From positions 1 through 52,123 of the forward strand of contig JAUWSQ010000013.1 of NCBI GenBank assembly GCA_030609965.1: a DNA stretch of 52,123 nt, written 5' to 3'. Shown piece by piece: positions 1-8,421 of this stretch (positions are counted from its first letter, which is position 1; every line of letters starts with the position of its first letter). The notes below the pieces were generated by a model. It was not told the origin of the DNA. It saw nothing but the letters and a program-made list of their open reading frames with translations, and made no database searches. This DNA is from Candidatus Fermentibacterota bacterium (GTDB taxonomy: Bacteria; Fermentibacterota; Fermentibacteria; Fermentibacterales; JCC-6). The position numbers were made by a program, and so were the translations under genes.

Positions 1-1805
1 GCTCCGGGGTATATCTCCAGTATTTCGAATGTAAGCATGTCATCCGTATCAAGCGCGAGGTGCTCCGGAAACATGATAACCTGCAAGTCCATAGTGTCGA
101 ACAGTTCGGACACCATCAGGGGGGAATCATTCAGACAGATAATGAATTTTCTGATCCTGGCGTTTTCCCACCAGGCACCACCGGGTTTGCAATAACCGTT
201 TCTTACAGTAAAACCTTCAGCGATGATCTTTTCATTGGTCGAAAGAGTTAGTATCTCACCATGTCCGTATCCGTATACACCTTCGACCCATGCTGTTTCG
301 GGATCCCCATCGGTAAGATTATCTGTTGAATAGTCGTTATCTGCCTGCGCCGCATGCTCTGAAGACGCTTCAACAGATAGTTCAGTCATTAGAGAGATAC
401 TACTGTTATCACCGCGGCTGCTCAGTACAAGTGGCAGACCACATCCGGAGCTGGCAATCCAGAAATCCCTGACCTCTTCCCGGGCAATAAGAGTAGTATC
501 CCTCTCATCACCTCTTTCCGTGGAGTAGTGAGTGAATCGCCTGATCATCGGAGAAACCTCCCCCGGGAGAAACCATCCTGTAAGCCAGAACAGAGATTCC
601 AGGGCGGGGTCGATAACTGGCCTTCCCAGAACAGCATCTTCAATGTTTTCAAGAAGAAGCAGGTATGCTGCCTGGTCCAGGGGACTGCTGCAGTACATCT
701 CCATATTGATATCGGACCAGTCTCCTCGAAGAGTAGCCATCGGCAGCAGGAAATCAAATCCGGCGGACTCCATATTGATCCTGCATTCTGCAAGAAACTG
801 TTGCACTCCCATTACGATGTCCAGCTTCTCCTGATCGAAGGGCAGATCCTCATCAGAAATACACAGGGTCCTGGAGAGGTAAATGTGAGGTGACTCCAAA
901 CCTGATATGCCGTATACAGTGTTTTCAAGAAATCGAACAACCGTCTCAGCGGGAAGATGGCTGCCCCTGAAGAGATCCAGAGCTGCTGGATATATCTCCT
1001 CCGGTGTCCAGCGGGAATAGAGATCCGATTCGTCAAAAGAAGAGCAGCCGTAGTCATAAAGAGTGGATTCTATAATTCTGTCATCCACATTGTAATGGCC
1101 TGATGAAGTTATTGTAATATCCTCAACGGGTTTCCAGTCCGTGAAATGCCAGGTGGCCCGGTTTCCATCAACTTCCGGAGAACCGTTCCAGTCTGCCCAT
1201 CCACAGATCGAATCTGAGAGCATTGAGAGGGGATACCGCTGCGGCATGGTTATTGATATTACAGCATCGCCTATCCTTCCGGCCCATAGGGCTCCCGAAC
1301 GCACTATGTAGGTGAAGGAAGCTGTATAGTCTTCATACCAGTAGAAATCCCATCCTGCATTGTATGTATTAACAAGCCTTACCACTTCCCCCGGTTCGAA
1401 ATGCATTTCCCAGCACGCTGACATAGGCCAGAAAACCAGACTGTCTTCTCCGTTGACAACTCCACTTTCATAGCTGATTTCGTACTCTTCATCATCGGTT
1501 ACCGCCCTGAACTGAACCCAGTCGGGCACTTCGGAATCCTCGAATGGGAAGCCAACCGAAACGTCCAGAGGCTGATCGGTGAGATTTCTGAGGTAGAATA
1601 TGCATGTGACGGTCATTTCAGGAACTTCATGGTTGAGCATGTTTCCGGTGGGGACGATGGAGACACTTTCAGCCTCCATGGTGATCTGTTCAGTTTCGAT
1701 GGGCATAGCACCTCTTCCATCGGGAAAGATCCACATTGTAGATGAATCAGAGGAGACCGTACATGCAAGGAACAAAATAAGAAGAAGAAAAATTCCTTTG
1801 AACAT
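1..1805 (-). CDS. secreted DUF4424-like protein with C-terminal discoidin/NADase-type glycan-binding domain (partial, runs off left edge)
   Basis: An uninterrupted frame of more than 600 codons reads leftward from ATG at 1803-1805 to the window edge; I checked each line for stops and found none. It begins MFKGIFLLLILFLACTVSS, a signal peptide with a possible lipoprotein cysteine (the lipobox is not perfect). Residues 20-120 are beta-rich with a VGFPFEDS motif, as in DUF4424-type proteins. Near the left edge the motif LTDGDPETAWVEGVYGYGHG, followed by NGYCKPGG, matches the NADase-type/discoidin glycan-binding fold that usually sits at the C-terminus. It is probably envelope or extracellular and carbohydrate-binding. 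No stop is visible, so the true end lies outside. It diverges from the zinc-ribbon gene at 1954. Function beyond binding is unknown. Confidence 0.8.
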   Translation of the reverse strand, partial: MFKGIFLLLILFLACTVSSDSSTMWIFPDGRGAMPIETEQITMEAESVSIVPTGNMLNHEVPEMTVTCIFYLRNLTDQPLDVSVGFPFEDSEVPDWVQFRAVTDDEEYEISYESGVVNGEDSLVFWPMSACWEMHFEPGEVVRLVNTYNAGWDFYWYEDYTASFTYIVRSGALWAGRIGDAVISITMPQRYPLSMLSDSICGWADWNGSPEVDGNRATWHFTDWKPVEDITITSSGHYNVDDRIIESTLYDYGCSSFDESDLYSRWTPEEIYPAALDLFRGSHLPAETVVRFLENTVYGISGLESPHIYLSRTLCISDEDLPFDQEKLDIVMGVQQFLAECRINMESAGFDFLLPMATLRGDWSDINMEMYCSSPLDQAAYLLLLENIEDAVLGRPVIDPALESLFWLTGWFLPGEVSPMIRRFTHYSTERGDERDTTLIAREEVRDFWIASSGCGLPLVLSSRGDNSSISLMTELSVEASSEHAAQADNDYSTDNLTDGDPETAWVEGVYGYGHGEILTLSTNEKIIAEGFTVRNGYCKPGGAWWENARIRKFIICLNDSPLMVSELFDTMDLQVIMFPEHLALDTDDMLTFEILEIYPG

Positions 1806-1866
1806 TATTCACATCCTTTGGGGCCATAACTGGATTTACAGTCGTTCAATTACCACCAGACCCTGT

Positions 1867-1888
1867 ACTCAATTGAGTTGAAATCAAC
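1867..1888. promoter_or_regulatory. palindromes in the 1806-1953 divergent intergenic region
   Basis: A perfect 12-bp palindrome ACTCAATTGAGT (1867-1878) overlaps a second inverted repeat GTTGA-AA-TCAAC (1877-1888). It lies between two divergent genes, upstream of a TATATT (1914-1919) that could be a -10 for the rightward gene. It could be an operator; there is no direct support. Confidence 0.25.
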
Positions 1889-1953
1889 CAGATTTCTCTA
1901 CTTGAATTAAGTATATATTCTATGAACCAATCATATCCTAGAGATGAGGTACA

Positions 1954-2358
1954 ATGAGCATTGATTTTATCTTCAAGAAGTGTCCCAATTGCAGTGCAAA
2001 CCTTAAATTCACCCCGGGAAGAAAAACGGGGCAGTGTGAGTTCTGCGGAAGTTCATTCCTGGTCTCTAACCTGAAAATAGCAAATATGGGTGAAAAGCCG
2101 GATACAAATGCAATGGAATTCAATAGAAACTGGGCACAGAAAATCTCCGACTTAGCTGTAATGCGGTTTCAAAAAAAGCATGAAATCGATCTTACAGAAG
2201 ATTCAAATGCTATGGAACGGATCGAAAATGAATCCCGGAAGGCTGCCATGGAGCTGGAGGAGCAGGAGAATACGACAATGAACGTTCCCTTTATCACCGC
2301 AAACGCAAACGGTCCTCTCCACATCTGCGAAGAGTTTACCCGTTCCGATATGAAGTAG
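1954..2358 (+). CDS. small zinc-ribbon protein
   Basis: 134 residues starting MSIDFIFKKCPNCSANLKF. Two CxxC knuckles (CPNC near residue 10, CEFC near residue 28) form a zinc ribbon. The rest is charged and probably helical, with no signal peptide or membrane segment. RBS GATGAGGT lies just upstream of the ATG. Function is unknown; such ribbons are often stand-alone nucleic-acid- or protein-binding modules. The first 60 coding bases recur almost exactly at 4900, so this gene was the source of, or shares an origin with, a truncated copy on the other side of the neighbouring TPR gene. Confidence 0.7.
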   Translation: MSIDFIFKKCPNCSANLKFTPGRKTGQCEFCGSSFLVSNLKIANMGEKPDTNAMEFNRNWAQKISDLAVMRFQKKHEIDLTEDSNAMERIENESRKAAMELEEQENTTMNVPFITANANGPLHICEEFTRSDMK

Positions 2359-2409
2359 ATATCTTGAATAATCTACAACGATATATGAATAAATGAATTA
2401 CAATTATTG

Positions 2410-4488
2410 TTACGGGAAAATCAAATCTCCTTCACCGTCAATCAGCTTCACCTGATACTCCGGCCCGATACCCCAGTTCTCCGGATCAGTGGGAATTATT
2501 GCCCTTAGAAGAACACTTTCATTTGATAAACTGTCGCCTCCAAAGATCAGAAATTCGCTTTCCCGCTGGTCTGTCTCGATGATACTATAGAAAACGTCGG
2601 TCAGATCAAGGTCGCATACAAGTACTTTCTGAAGTTCTCCCGAGCCATTCAGAACGGCGATGAGCGGGAATTTCGAACCCCAGACGGTGTAATATGCATC
2701 TTCGGGTACTATGCTTTCTGCTGTAGCACCAACGGCGAGTATCATTCCGGAAGATGTCTCAATGGCATCGCGAACTTCGGCCTCTCCAAGGGCGAAGTTT
2801 ACAGTTCTCCACAGTAGCTCCCCGGAATCACCGTCAAGAAGACATACGAACAAAGCGTCTGGACTGGTAAGGTATTCGGCAACTCTGCCACACGTAAGAA
2901 AACCGCCTCCGGAGGTCTCCCTGACAGACAGGATACGCGGACAATTCTCAGCTTCGAAACCCGGTATCCCAAGCATGTAACCGGTACTTAAAAAACTATA
3001 CCATAAAAGCTCTCCATCTGACGATATTCGAGCGATATAACCTTCTGAATAGCTGCTTATCACATATCCCCCGTCCTGGAGTTCGGCAACATCCGGAGAA
3101 CTATCGAATTCATCCAAACCCTCGAGGGCGCACGTCCATAGAGTATCGCCCTGCTCAGTACAGGCGATCAGCCACAACATGTCGTAACAATCTCCGGGAC
3201 GATTAACACTCAGTATGAAAGGATTGACCGGAACAGTCTCTTCACATGACATCGGACATCCGTCAGGATCGGTTACTATCATCCACGTTTTATCATTGAA
3301 TGAAACGTCGATATCGTTAACTGGAAAACTCCGATTTGCCGAAATTCTCATCCCCCCTGATTCTAGAAGCTGACATCTGTCGATCCGGATTGGATTCCCT
3401 CTCATCATCTCGATAGGACATAAATGCTCAGAAATAATACTAATCGTGACCGAATGCGCGGGTGCCGCATGCAGCAAATTCATTCTATCGTTCACTCGGA
3501 GGGGGATCTGACCGGTCAATTCCCGATCGGTCATCATCTCAAGATAGATGCCGTAGTGCTCTTCCGCCTCGGATATTTCGCCGAGGTTCCACAGAACATC
3601 CCCTATATTTAGATGCGCAACCATTCTGGATGGCTGCAGGTCCAGCACTTTTCCAAGGATTTTCTGAGACAGATACAGACAATCTGTCTGTTCGAGGAAG
3701 AAAGCATAATTATTCAGAATCATGACATATTCGCTAAGATCCATGAAATTCGAGCAATTTGATTCCATGAAGTCCAGACTGTCAGCAAAAGAAAAGTACC
3801 ATTGCGACGACATCCGGCTATAATTGCAAAGATACTCGAAAAGATCCACCGCACCCTGGTAATTGCCTGCATCTGCCTCTTCGAGGGCAGCTCTGTTGAA
3901 GATTCTAAGCAGGCGGGCGATCATTTCATCACGATCGTAATAATAATACCGATCATTAGACACATAGTTCAAATTATCTATTGCTTCCATGATACAACCT
4001 TCAGCAAGAAGGCTGTCTGCTCTCGTCAGCGCCTCTAGAGAAGGATCTTCTGTTACGTACCGCAGCTGCACAAGGGATCGATTCTCGGTGTCCCATACAT
4101 AATAACCCGTACTTCTTCTGGAACAGTCGGGCATATAGAATATGAGTTCAAATTCATCTTCTTCTTCATGATAATACACGAAGAATCTTTCGAAGTTGTA
4201 CTCCCCTCTGTATCCACCGGTTGCCAGCAGAAATGGGATAGCGGTTTCTGGAGAGATACCCAGCAGATAAATATCCAGTGAGTCCTGTTCAATCTCAATA
4301 CCTGTCATAACAAGTTCATCTATGCCATTCGGGAGTCCGACGGAATCAGAATCCCATACATCTGAGAAGCACGATGAATTCGCGGTGTTGCAATGCTTCA
4401 GTAAGTCACCAGCAATCGGCTGACATTCAATCTGGCACCACGAGACAGATACACAGAACAGAAGAACCGAAATAAGAGCTATTTTCAT
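2410..4488 (-). CDS. secreted TPR and beta-propeller-like protein
   Basis: 692 residues with signal peptide MKIALISVLLFCVSVSWCQ and a strong RBS (AGGAGG, 9 nt before ATG). Residues about 130-330 contain helical TPR-like repeats (for example the segment with LNIGDVLWNLGEISEAEEHY). The C-terminal half has propeller-type blades (DGGYVISSYSEGYIARISSD; SSDGELLWYSFLS). Probably periplasmic or surface-located; function unknown. Its first 65 codons are duplicated downstream of leuD at 15998-16267, and a piece of leuD lies just upstream here, so this gene appears to have been copied together with its original leuD neighbour. Confidence 0.75.
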   Translation of the reverse strand: MKIALISVLLFCVSVSWCQIECQPIAGDLLKHCNTANSSCFSDVWDSDSVGLPNGIDELVMTGIEIEQDSLDIYLLGISPETAIPFLLATGGYRGEYNFERFFVYYHEEEDEFELIFYMPDCSRRSTGYYVWDTENRSLVQLRYVTEDPSLEALTRADSLLAEGCIMEAIDNLNYVSNDRYYYYDRDEMIARLLRIFNRAALEEADAGNYQGAVDLFEYLCNYSRMSSQWYFSFADSLDFMESNCSNFMDLSEYVMILNNYAFFLEQTDCLYLSQKILGKVLDLQPSRMVAHLNIGDVLWNLGEISEAEEHYGIYLEMMTDRELTGQIPLRVNDRMNLLHAAPAHSVTISIISEHLCPIEMMRGNPIRIDRCQLLESGGMRISANRSFPVNDIDVSFNDKTWMIVTDPDGCPMSCEETVPVNPFILSVNRPGDCYDMLWLIACTEQGDTLWTCALEGLDEFDSSPDVAELQDGGYVISSYSEGYIARISSDGELLWYSFLSTGYMLGIPGFEAENCPRILSVRETSGGGFLTCGRVAEYLTSPDALFVCLLDGDSGELLWRTVNFALGEAEVRDAIETSSGMILAVGATAESIVPEDAYYTVWGSKFPLIAVLNGSGELQKVLVCDLDLTDVFYSIIETDQRESEFLIFGGDSLSNESVLLRAIIPTDPENWGIGPEYQVKLIDGEGDLIFP

Positions 4489-4533
4489 TTAACTAAACCT
4501 CCTGAGTCAGTAGTTCAGAAGAAGCCAGAAAAC

Positions 4534-4655
4534 TTACATTGTTTCCGCGTACTGAAGCAACCCCCCGGTAAGATAAATATCCCTGACGACTTCGCTCATG
4601 GGGTTACCCAGAAACTGTTATCCCCTGCACTGAGAATACCACTTTCAATCTTCTC
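4534..4655 (-). pseudogene. leuD 3' end fragment (duplicated, frameshifted)
   Basis: Read leftward, this stretch encodes the last ~38 residues of LeuD, ending GGLLQYAETM-stop, against GGLFQYAETM-stop of the intact leuD at 16313. A one-base deletion before MSEV shifts the frame. The non-coding 45 bases between the LeuD stop and the following gene start (4489-4533) are also nearly identical to 16268-16312. The homology fades near 4655. It is a scar of a segmental duplication carrying leuD's tail and the next gene. Confidence 0.8.
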
Positions 4656-4899
4656 TATTGGAATTGAGTATACACGCGATGATCCAATCCAGTCAATGTT
4701 ATTAACCTGGAGCAGCACCATGATGAATATAGTGATATCGCGGATGCGGATTACCTTCCCTGGAGTAATCCTGGGTGGTTTTCAACCGGTCATGTCATTG
4801 ACGGCTGAGAGTTTCAGTGGGTATCATCTATTTCAAGTGAAAAATAGAAGAAAAAGGGTTATCCTATCAATTCCTATCACTGAATCAGGTGAGGTTAGA

Positions 4900-4959
4900 A
4901 TGAGCATTGATTTTATCTTCAAGAAGTGTCCCAATTGTAGTGCAAGTCTTGAATTATAG
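4900..4959 (+). pseudogene. truncated 5' copy of the zinc-ribbon gene
   Basis: The frame reads MSIDFIFKKCPNCSASLEL then TAG: 16 of the first 17 residues match the gene at 1954, and the upstream GAGGT RBS is also conserved. The copy stops after the first CxxC and cannot fold as a ribbon. Together with 1954 it brackets the TPR gene 2410-4488. Confidence 0.75.
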
Positions 4960-4988
4960 TGGCCTGCGAAAACTGTACAGGTGAATAA

Positions 4989-5359
4989 GGTGGATTTGCC
5001 TATGTTACCAACATCAGGGTTGGAGGCAGATCTCTGCGAAAGGATCACAGTGCTGACTTCAAGGCCCGTGTCGCCCTCGAGGCGATCAAGGGCGAGAGAA
5101 GTCTCACGAAGCTGGCCTTATTCTACGAGGTTCACCCGAACCAGATCAGGGCCTGGAAGAATCGACTTCTTGCCAAGGTATCAGACATCTTCTCAGACCG
5201 TCGCCGGAAGAAGAAGGTTGATGAAGAGAATGTCAAGGCGAAGCTTTACGAAGAGATCGGTCGACTCAAGATTGAACTTGACTGGCTTAACAGTATATCT
5301 GGACTTCAGTCCTGAAGAGAAGCGAGGACTTGCTGAACCGAGAAACAGCCCGGAATGAA
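4989..5359 (+). mobile_element. IS3-family transposase OrfA remnant
   Basis: In the frame starting at 4989 the translation contains HSADFKARVALEAIKGERS, then VHPNQIRAWKNRLL and LYEEIGRLKIELDWLN, the classic helix-turn-helix and leucine-zipper of IS3-family OrfA. There is no start codon in frame, and after LDWLN the frame is broken: the next part (SPEEKRGLAEP) continues in another frame. No OrfB body or terminal repeats were found. It is a dead fragment, adjacent to the other scars at 4534-4959. Confidence 0.8.
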
Positions 5360-5405
5360 TTCAACAAGATGCACTGCAGAGCATTCCAGAAAAAGATAGA
5401 CGGTT

Positions 5406-5741
5406 TCAGTCAATAAAGAGTTCGTTTATCTCTCCGCTTTCAAGATTGTATTCCAGATACAAAGAGCCAAGTCCCTCAATGTACTCGGAATACAGTCTAT
5501 CGACCCATGTGATAAGCAAATAGTCATCGTTGGATTGAATACTGATCACGCTTACCTGCCCGAATGTATAGGGTGATCCGTTATACATGTAAGGTTGCCA
5601 GGAATAGATCAGTTCCCAGTTATAACCAGCGTCATCGGAAGTGCCGTTGAACAACTCGATGGTGCCCTGGTCTCCATTATTGAAGAGCCTCATGTAAAGA
5701 AGTTCTGTATCCCCTCTGAAGTAAGCCCGGTCAATGTGATG
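5406..5741 (-). pseudogene. C-terminal fragment of an unidentified protein
   Basis: The open frame continues upstream of the first ATG (5693) and reads RAYFRGDTELLYMRLFNN before it meets the IS91-like tail at about 5740, so the natural start is missing. The fragment is acidic and beta-rich (GSLYLEYNLESGEINELF near the end). It looks like the end of a secreted protein cut by the mobile-element insertion. Family not recognised. Confidence 0.5.
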
Positions 5742-5842
5742 ACAAGCGGCTATTCGGAGACCACCTTAATCTGTCCTCCGCACTGTGGGCACTTCAGGGC
5801 ATCAATATCCCAGATCTTCTTCAGAAGCACAGCCCACAGTTG
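5739..5842 (-). mobile_element. IS91-like transposase C-terminal remnant (copy 1)
   Basis: Leftward translation gives WAVLLKKIWDIDALKCPQCG then GQIKVVSE-stop. The W-D-x-LKCPxCGG pattern is typical of the C-terminal zinc knuckle of IS91-like transposases (from memory; not searched). It begins within a few bases of the tetR stop. The bases from about 5773 down to 5737 recur at 10185-10220, so both share the element's 3' end (stop, then CCGCTTGTCAT). Confidence 0.6.
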
Positions 5843-6463
5843 TCAGAAATTCTTGTGTGTCATAGACTGACTGAGAATGATATCGATTAATTCCTCGATA
5901 TCCAGTTTACCCGGTTCCGTCGCTCTCAGCGGACCGTCTACCCACAGAGAAGCCAGACCGTGAACCATCGACCAGCATGTAAGCACTGCTGCCTTGAAAT
6001 GATTGTCGTTACCTTCCTCTGATTCCGGATACAGTTCACGAATGGTATTCTCAAGATGGCCGAGAGCCTGTTTCGCGGCATTGATCACCTGCTCGTTCTC
6101 CCATAGCGGTTCACGGTTCGCTCTGAACATCACATGGAAGTAAACTTTGTGATTCACAGCGAACATGACATAGGATCTTCCAAGAGATCTCAGCTTATCC
6201 CCGGGATTATCGAATTGCTGAGATGCTTTCCGCTGCGCTTCATCGAGCATCCCGAAGCCCATGACAGAGACTGCCGTCAGCAGTTCTGTCTTATTCCTGA
6301 AATGATGATAAGGCGCGGCGGGGGAGACTCCCGATATTCTCGCGACTTCTCTAAGCGTGAAGCCGGAAACGCCCTTTTCTTCTATCATTTTCAGACAGTT
6401 GTTCATAAGAGTCTCTTTGAGATTACCGTGATGGTATGTGTCATTACTTCCGGGTTCAGCCAC
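5843..6463 (-). CDS. TetR/AcrR-family transcriptional regulator
   Basis: 206 residues with a GTG start and RBS AAAGGAGG 8 nt upstream. The N-terminal helix-turn-helix is clear (FTLREVARISGVSPAAPYHH at about 36-55). The ligand-binding half has the FAVNHKVYFHVMF pattern of WHG-type TetR C-terminal domains. It is divergent from the FMN-reductase gene, and two palindromes of TetR-operator size lie in between, so it most likely represses that operon and itself until a small ligand binds. The inducer is unknown. Confidence 0.92.
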   Translation of the reverse strand: MAEPGSNDTYHHGNLKETLMNNCLKMIEEKGVSGFTLREVARISGVSPAAPYHHFRNKTELLTAVSVMGFGMLDEAQRKASQQFDNPGDKLRSLGRSYVMFAVNHKVYFHVMFRANREPLWENEQVINAAKQALGHLENTIRELYPESEEGNDNHFKAAVLTCWSMVHGLASLWVDGPLRATEPGKLDIEELIDIILSQSMTHKNF

Positions 6464-6509
6464 GGTTGTTACCTCCTTTCCTATAATCCGAATCTACCAG
6501 GAAAGACGT

Positions 6510-6528
6510 ATCTTGACAATGTTAAGAT
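6510..6528. promoter_or_regulatory. TetR operator site 1
   Basis: ATCTTGACAATGTTAAGAT is a 19-bp near-perfect palindrome (8 of 9 half-site positions match). It contains the TTGACA -35 of the rightward promoter. A second copy lies 26 bp downstream. Confidence 0.7.
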
Positions 6529-6540
6529 TCGTTATATCTT
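6513..6540 (+). promoter_or_regulatory. promoter of the FMN-reductase operon
   Basis: -35 TTGACA (6513-6518), 16-bp spacer, -10 TATCTT (6535-6540). Both hexamers are covered by the two palindromic operators, which fits direct repression. Confidence 0.5.
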
Positions 6541-6554
6541 TACGCTGTTAAGAT
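6536..6554. promoter_or_regulatory. TetR operator site 2
   Basis: ATCTTTACGCTGTTAAGAT repeats site 1 with 7 of 9 half-site matches. It overlaps the -10 and the expected transcription start. Shared half-site: ATCTTAACA. Confidence 0.65.
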
Positions 6555-6583
6555 AGATGTCATGTAAAGGAAGAGGAGAGAAT

Positions 6584-7315
6584 ATGAGAATTGTTGCGTT
6601 CAACGGAAGTCCGCGCGGAGCAGCCGGAAACACACAGGTGATGGTTGAGAATTTCCTTGCCGGAGCAGAGTCAGCAGGAGCTGAAACCGAGAGCATTATT
6701 CTGACCGACAAGAAAATAGGACATTGCAGAGGATGTTTTGCCTGCTGGCTCAAAACACCGGGAAAATGCATTATCAAGGATGATATGGAAGAACTGCTGG
6801 AGAAGTTCAAGTCTGATATTATCGTTTTTGCGTCACCTCTTTACGTTGATAACGTAACCGGAATAATGAAAGATTTCATGGACAGAACGATCCCCCGTCT
6901 TGAACCCCATATCGAAAAGGATGAGAACGGGGAGTGCAAACATCCGGTACGGACGGGACATTCACCTGGATTTGTTATCATCTCGAACTGCGGATTTACA
7001 GGAATGGAGCATTTCCAGGTTCTCAAACTTCTCTTCAGGAGAATCGCAAGGAATACCGGAAGCAAGATTATGGCGGAGATATACAGAGACGGGGGCGGAA
7101 TACTCGCGAACCCAATGCTGGTTCTCAGGCCTTTTCTGATGCATTACAACAAGCTTTTGAAGAAAGCCGGATCCGAACTGGTAACAGACGGTCGGATATC
7201 AGATAAAATACAGTTAAAGCTTGAAAAACCGATTGTTCCTCCCGAGCAGTATCTTAAAACAGCAAACAAGCTTTTTGCAGAGGAACTGCAGAAGCTGGAA
7301 AGAGGCGTGAATTGA
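6584..7315 (+). CDS. flavodoxin-fold NADPH-dependent FMN reductase family protein
   Basis: 243 residues. The start at 6584 is chosen because AGGAAGAGGAGAG lies just before it and the family begins MRIVAFNGSPR; an ATG 27 bases upstream is less likely. The FMN phosphate loop FNGSPRGAAGNT and the motif CRGCFACW are typical of the iron-sulfur-flavoprotein/multimeric flavodoxin group, followed by ASPLYVDNVTGIMKDFMDR. It probably reduces quinones, metals or aromatic compounds using NAD(P)H; the substrate is unknown. First gene of a TetR-controlled operon, overlapping the next gene by 4 bases. Confidence 0.88.
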   Translation: MRIVAFNGSPRGAAGNTQVMVENFLAGAESAGAETESIILTDKKIGHCRGCFACWLKTPGKCIIKDDMEELLEKFKSDIIVFASPLYVDNVTGIMKDFMDRTIPRLEPHIEKDENGECKHPVRTGHSPGFVIISNCGFTGMEHFQVLKLLFRRIARNTGSKIMAEIYRDGGGILANPMLVLRPFLMHYNKLLKKAGSELVTDGRISDKIQLKLEKPIVPPEQYLKTANKLFAEELQKLERGVN

Positions 7316-7791
7316 AAGTGAATATCAAAGCTGTGAGTGTTTTACTGGCCCTTCTTCTTGTGTCAGTGAGTGTGTTCGGTCAGGTTGTTGAATCCGAATC
7401 CGGCACAGAAGAACAGACCGGAACAATAGTAGTTACCATTGAGGAACTGCGGAACTCTGACGGAAACGTTCGAGTGGCGCTGTGGGCATCGGAAGATGGA
7501 TTTTTAAGGGATCAGGACAGCGCTTTCAGAAGAGTTCTGTCGGTTATTGAAGGGGAAACCGTTGAATTCGTATTCACTGATCTTCCATTCGGTGAATATG
7601 CGGTATCGGCGTTTCATGATGAGAACGGAGACGGAGAAAATAACAGGAATTTATTCGGTAAACCTACGGAGGGTTATTGCGTTTCCAATGGTGTAAGAGG
7701 GAGCATGCTGTCTGGTCCGCCGGAATTTGATGATGCCTGTATCATTCTTGAAACGGAAGAATTGACAGTTACCATGGAGATGGGGTACTGA
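7312..7791 (+). CDS. secreted DUF2141 protein
   Basis: 159 residues. TTG start overlapping the previous stop (TTGA), with GAGG 6 nt upstream; GTG at 7318 is an alternative. The signal peptide ends near VSVFGQ. The DUF2141 signature is clear: GNVRVALW, FTDLPFGEYAVSAFHDENGD and NLFGKPTEGY. Periplasmic or exported, role unknown. Its coupling to an FMN reductase under a TetR regulator suggests a shared stress or xenobiotic response. Confidence 0.85.
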   Translation: MKVNIKAVSVLLALLLVSVSVFGQVVESESGTEEQTGTIVVTIEELRNSDGNVRVALWASEDGFLRDQDSAFRRVLSVIEGETVEFVFTDLPFGEYAVSAFHDENGDGENNRNLFGKPTEGYCVSNGVRGSMLSGPPEFDDACIILETEELTVTMEMGY

Positions 7792-7864
7792 GGGAAAAAG
7801 CAAAAGGCAAAAAATAGATAATGTCAAGAGTAAAGATTTGACCCCTTTTGCCAGGAGGCAGTTT

Positions 7865-8392
7865 ATGAACAGACCGATGCCGAATGCGGCATTCTATATC
7901 ATGTCGTCTCTTATGAGATGCAGGGATCTGATCCGTCCCAGAAACAGTATCCTCGAAGAAGTTAATATCAGGCCCGGAAATCATGTGCTTGATTTCGGAT
8001 GCGGACACGGAAGCTATACTTTCATTGCTTCCGAATCAGTCGGGGACGAGGGGAAAGTCTACGCACAGGACGTGGTCCGGTTAGCTCTGGATATGATAGA
8101 GAAGAAAGCCTTGAAGCTGAAACTGGACAACATCAGTACTATCTGTTCCGACTCCTCAACCGGAATACCCAATGAAAGTATCGATGTTATTCTCTGTTAC
8201 GATGTATTTCACCTGCTGGGAGATCCAGGAGCGGTTCTTGAAGAACTTCGGAGGGTTCTCAGACCTGATGGTGTTATGTCCTTCAGCGATCACCATATGA
8301 GTGGTCGTGATATCCTCAGTGGTGTAACTGAGGGCGGCATGTTCAGCCCTTCAGAGAAGAGGAAGTATACATACCTCTTCAGGAAATGCTGA
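7865..8392 (+). CDS. class I SAM-dependent methyltransferase
   Basis: 175 residues. Start taken at 7865 because of CAGGAGGCAG just upstream; a longer frame from 7838 has no RBS. SAM-binding motif I is VLDFGCGHGSYTF, with an acidic motif II (VYAQDVV) and motif IV near VILCYDVFHLLG, then the VLRPDGVMSFSDHHM strand. Probably a small-molecule methyltransferase of the UbiE/MenG-like group. Third gene downstream of the TetR operators, 73 bases after the DUF2141 gene. Confidence 0.85.
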   Translation: MNRPMPNAAFYIMSSLMRCRDLIRPRNSILEEVNIRPGNHVLDFGCGHGSYTFIASESVGDEGKVYAQDVVRLALDMIEKKALKLKLDNISTICSDSSTGIPNESIDVILCYDVFHLLGDPGAVLEELRRVLRPDGVMSFSDHHMSGRDILSGVTEGGMFSPSEKRKYTYLFRKC

Positions 8393-8421
8393 AAGGTTAA
8401 CAGGAAGATACCCGCAGGTTC

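Noticed and set aside
7818..7858. AAGAGTAAAGATTTGACCCC stretch as a regulatory element
   Set aside because: It looks like a short repeat-like motif, but a single copy in this window gives no support.
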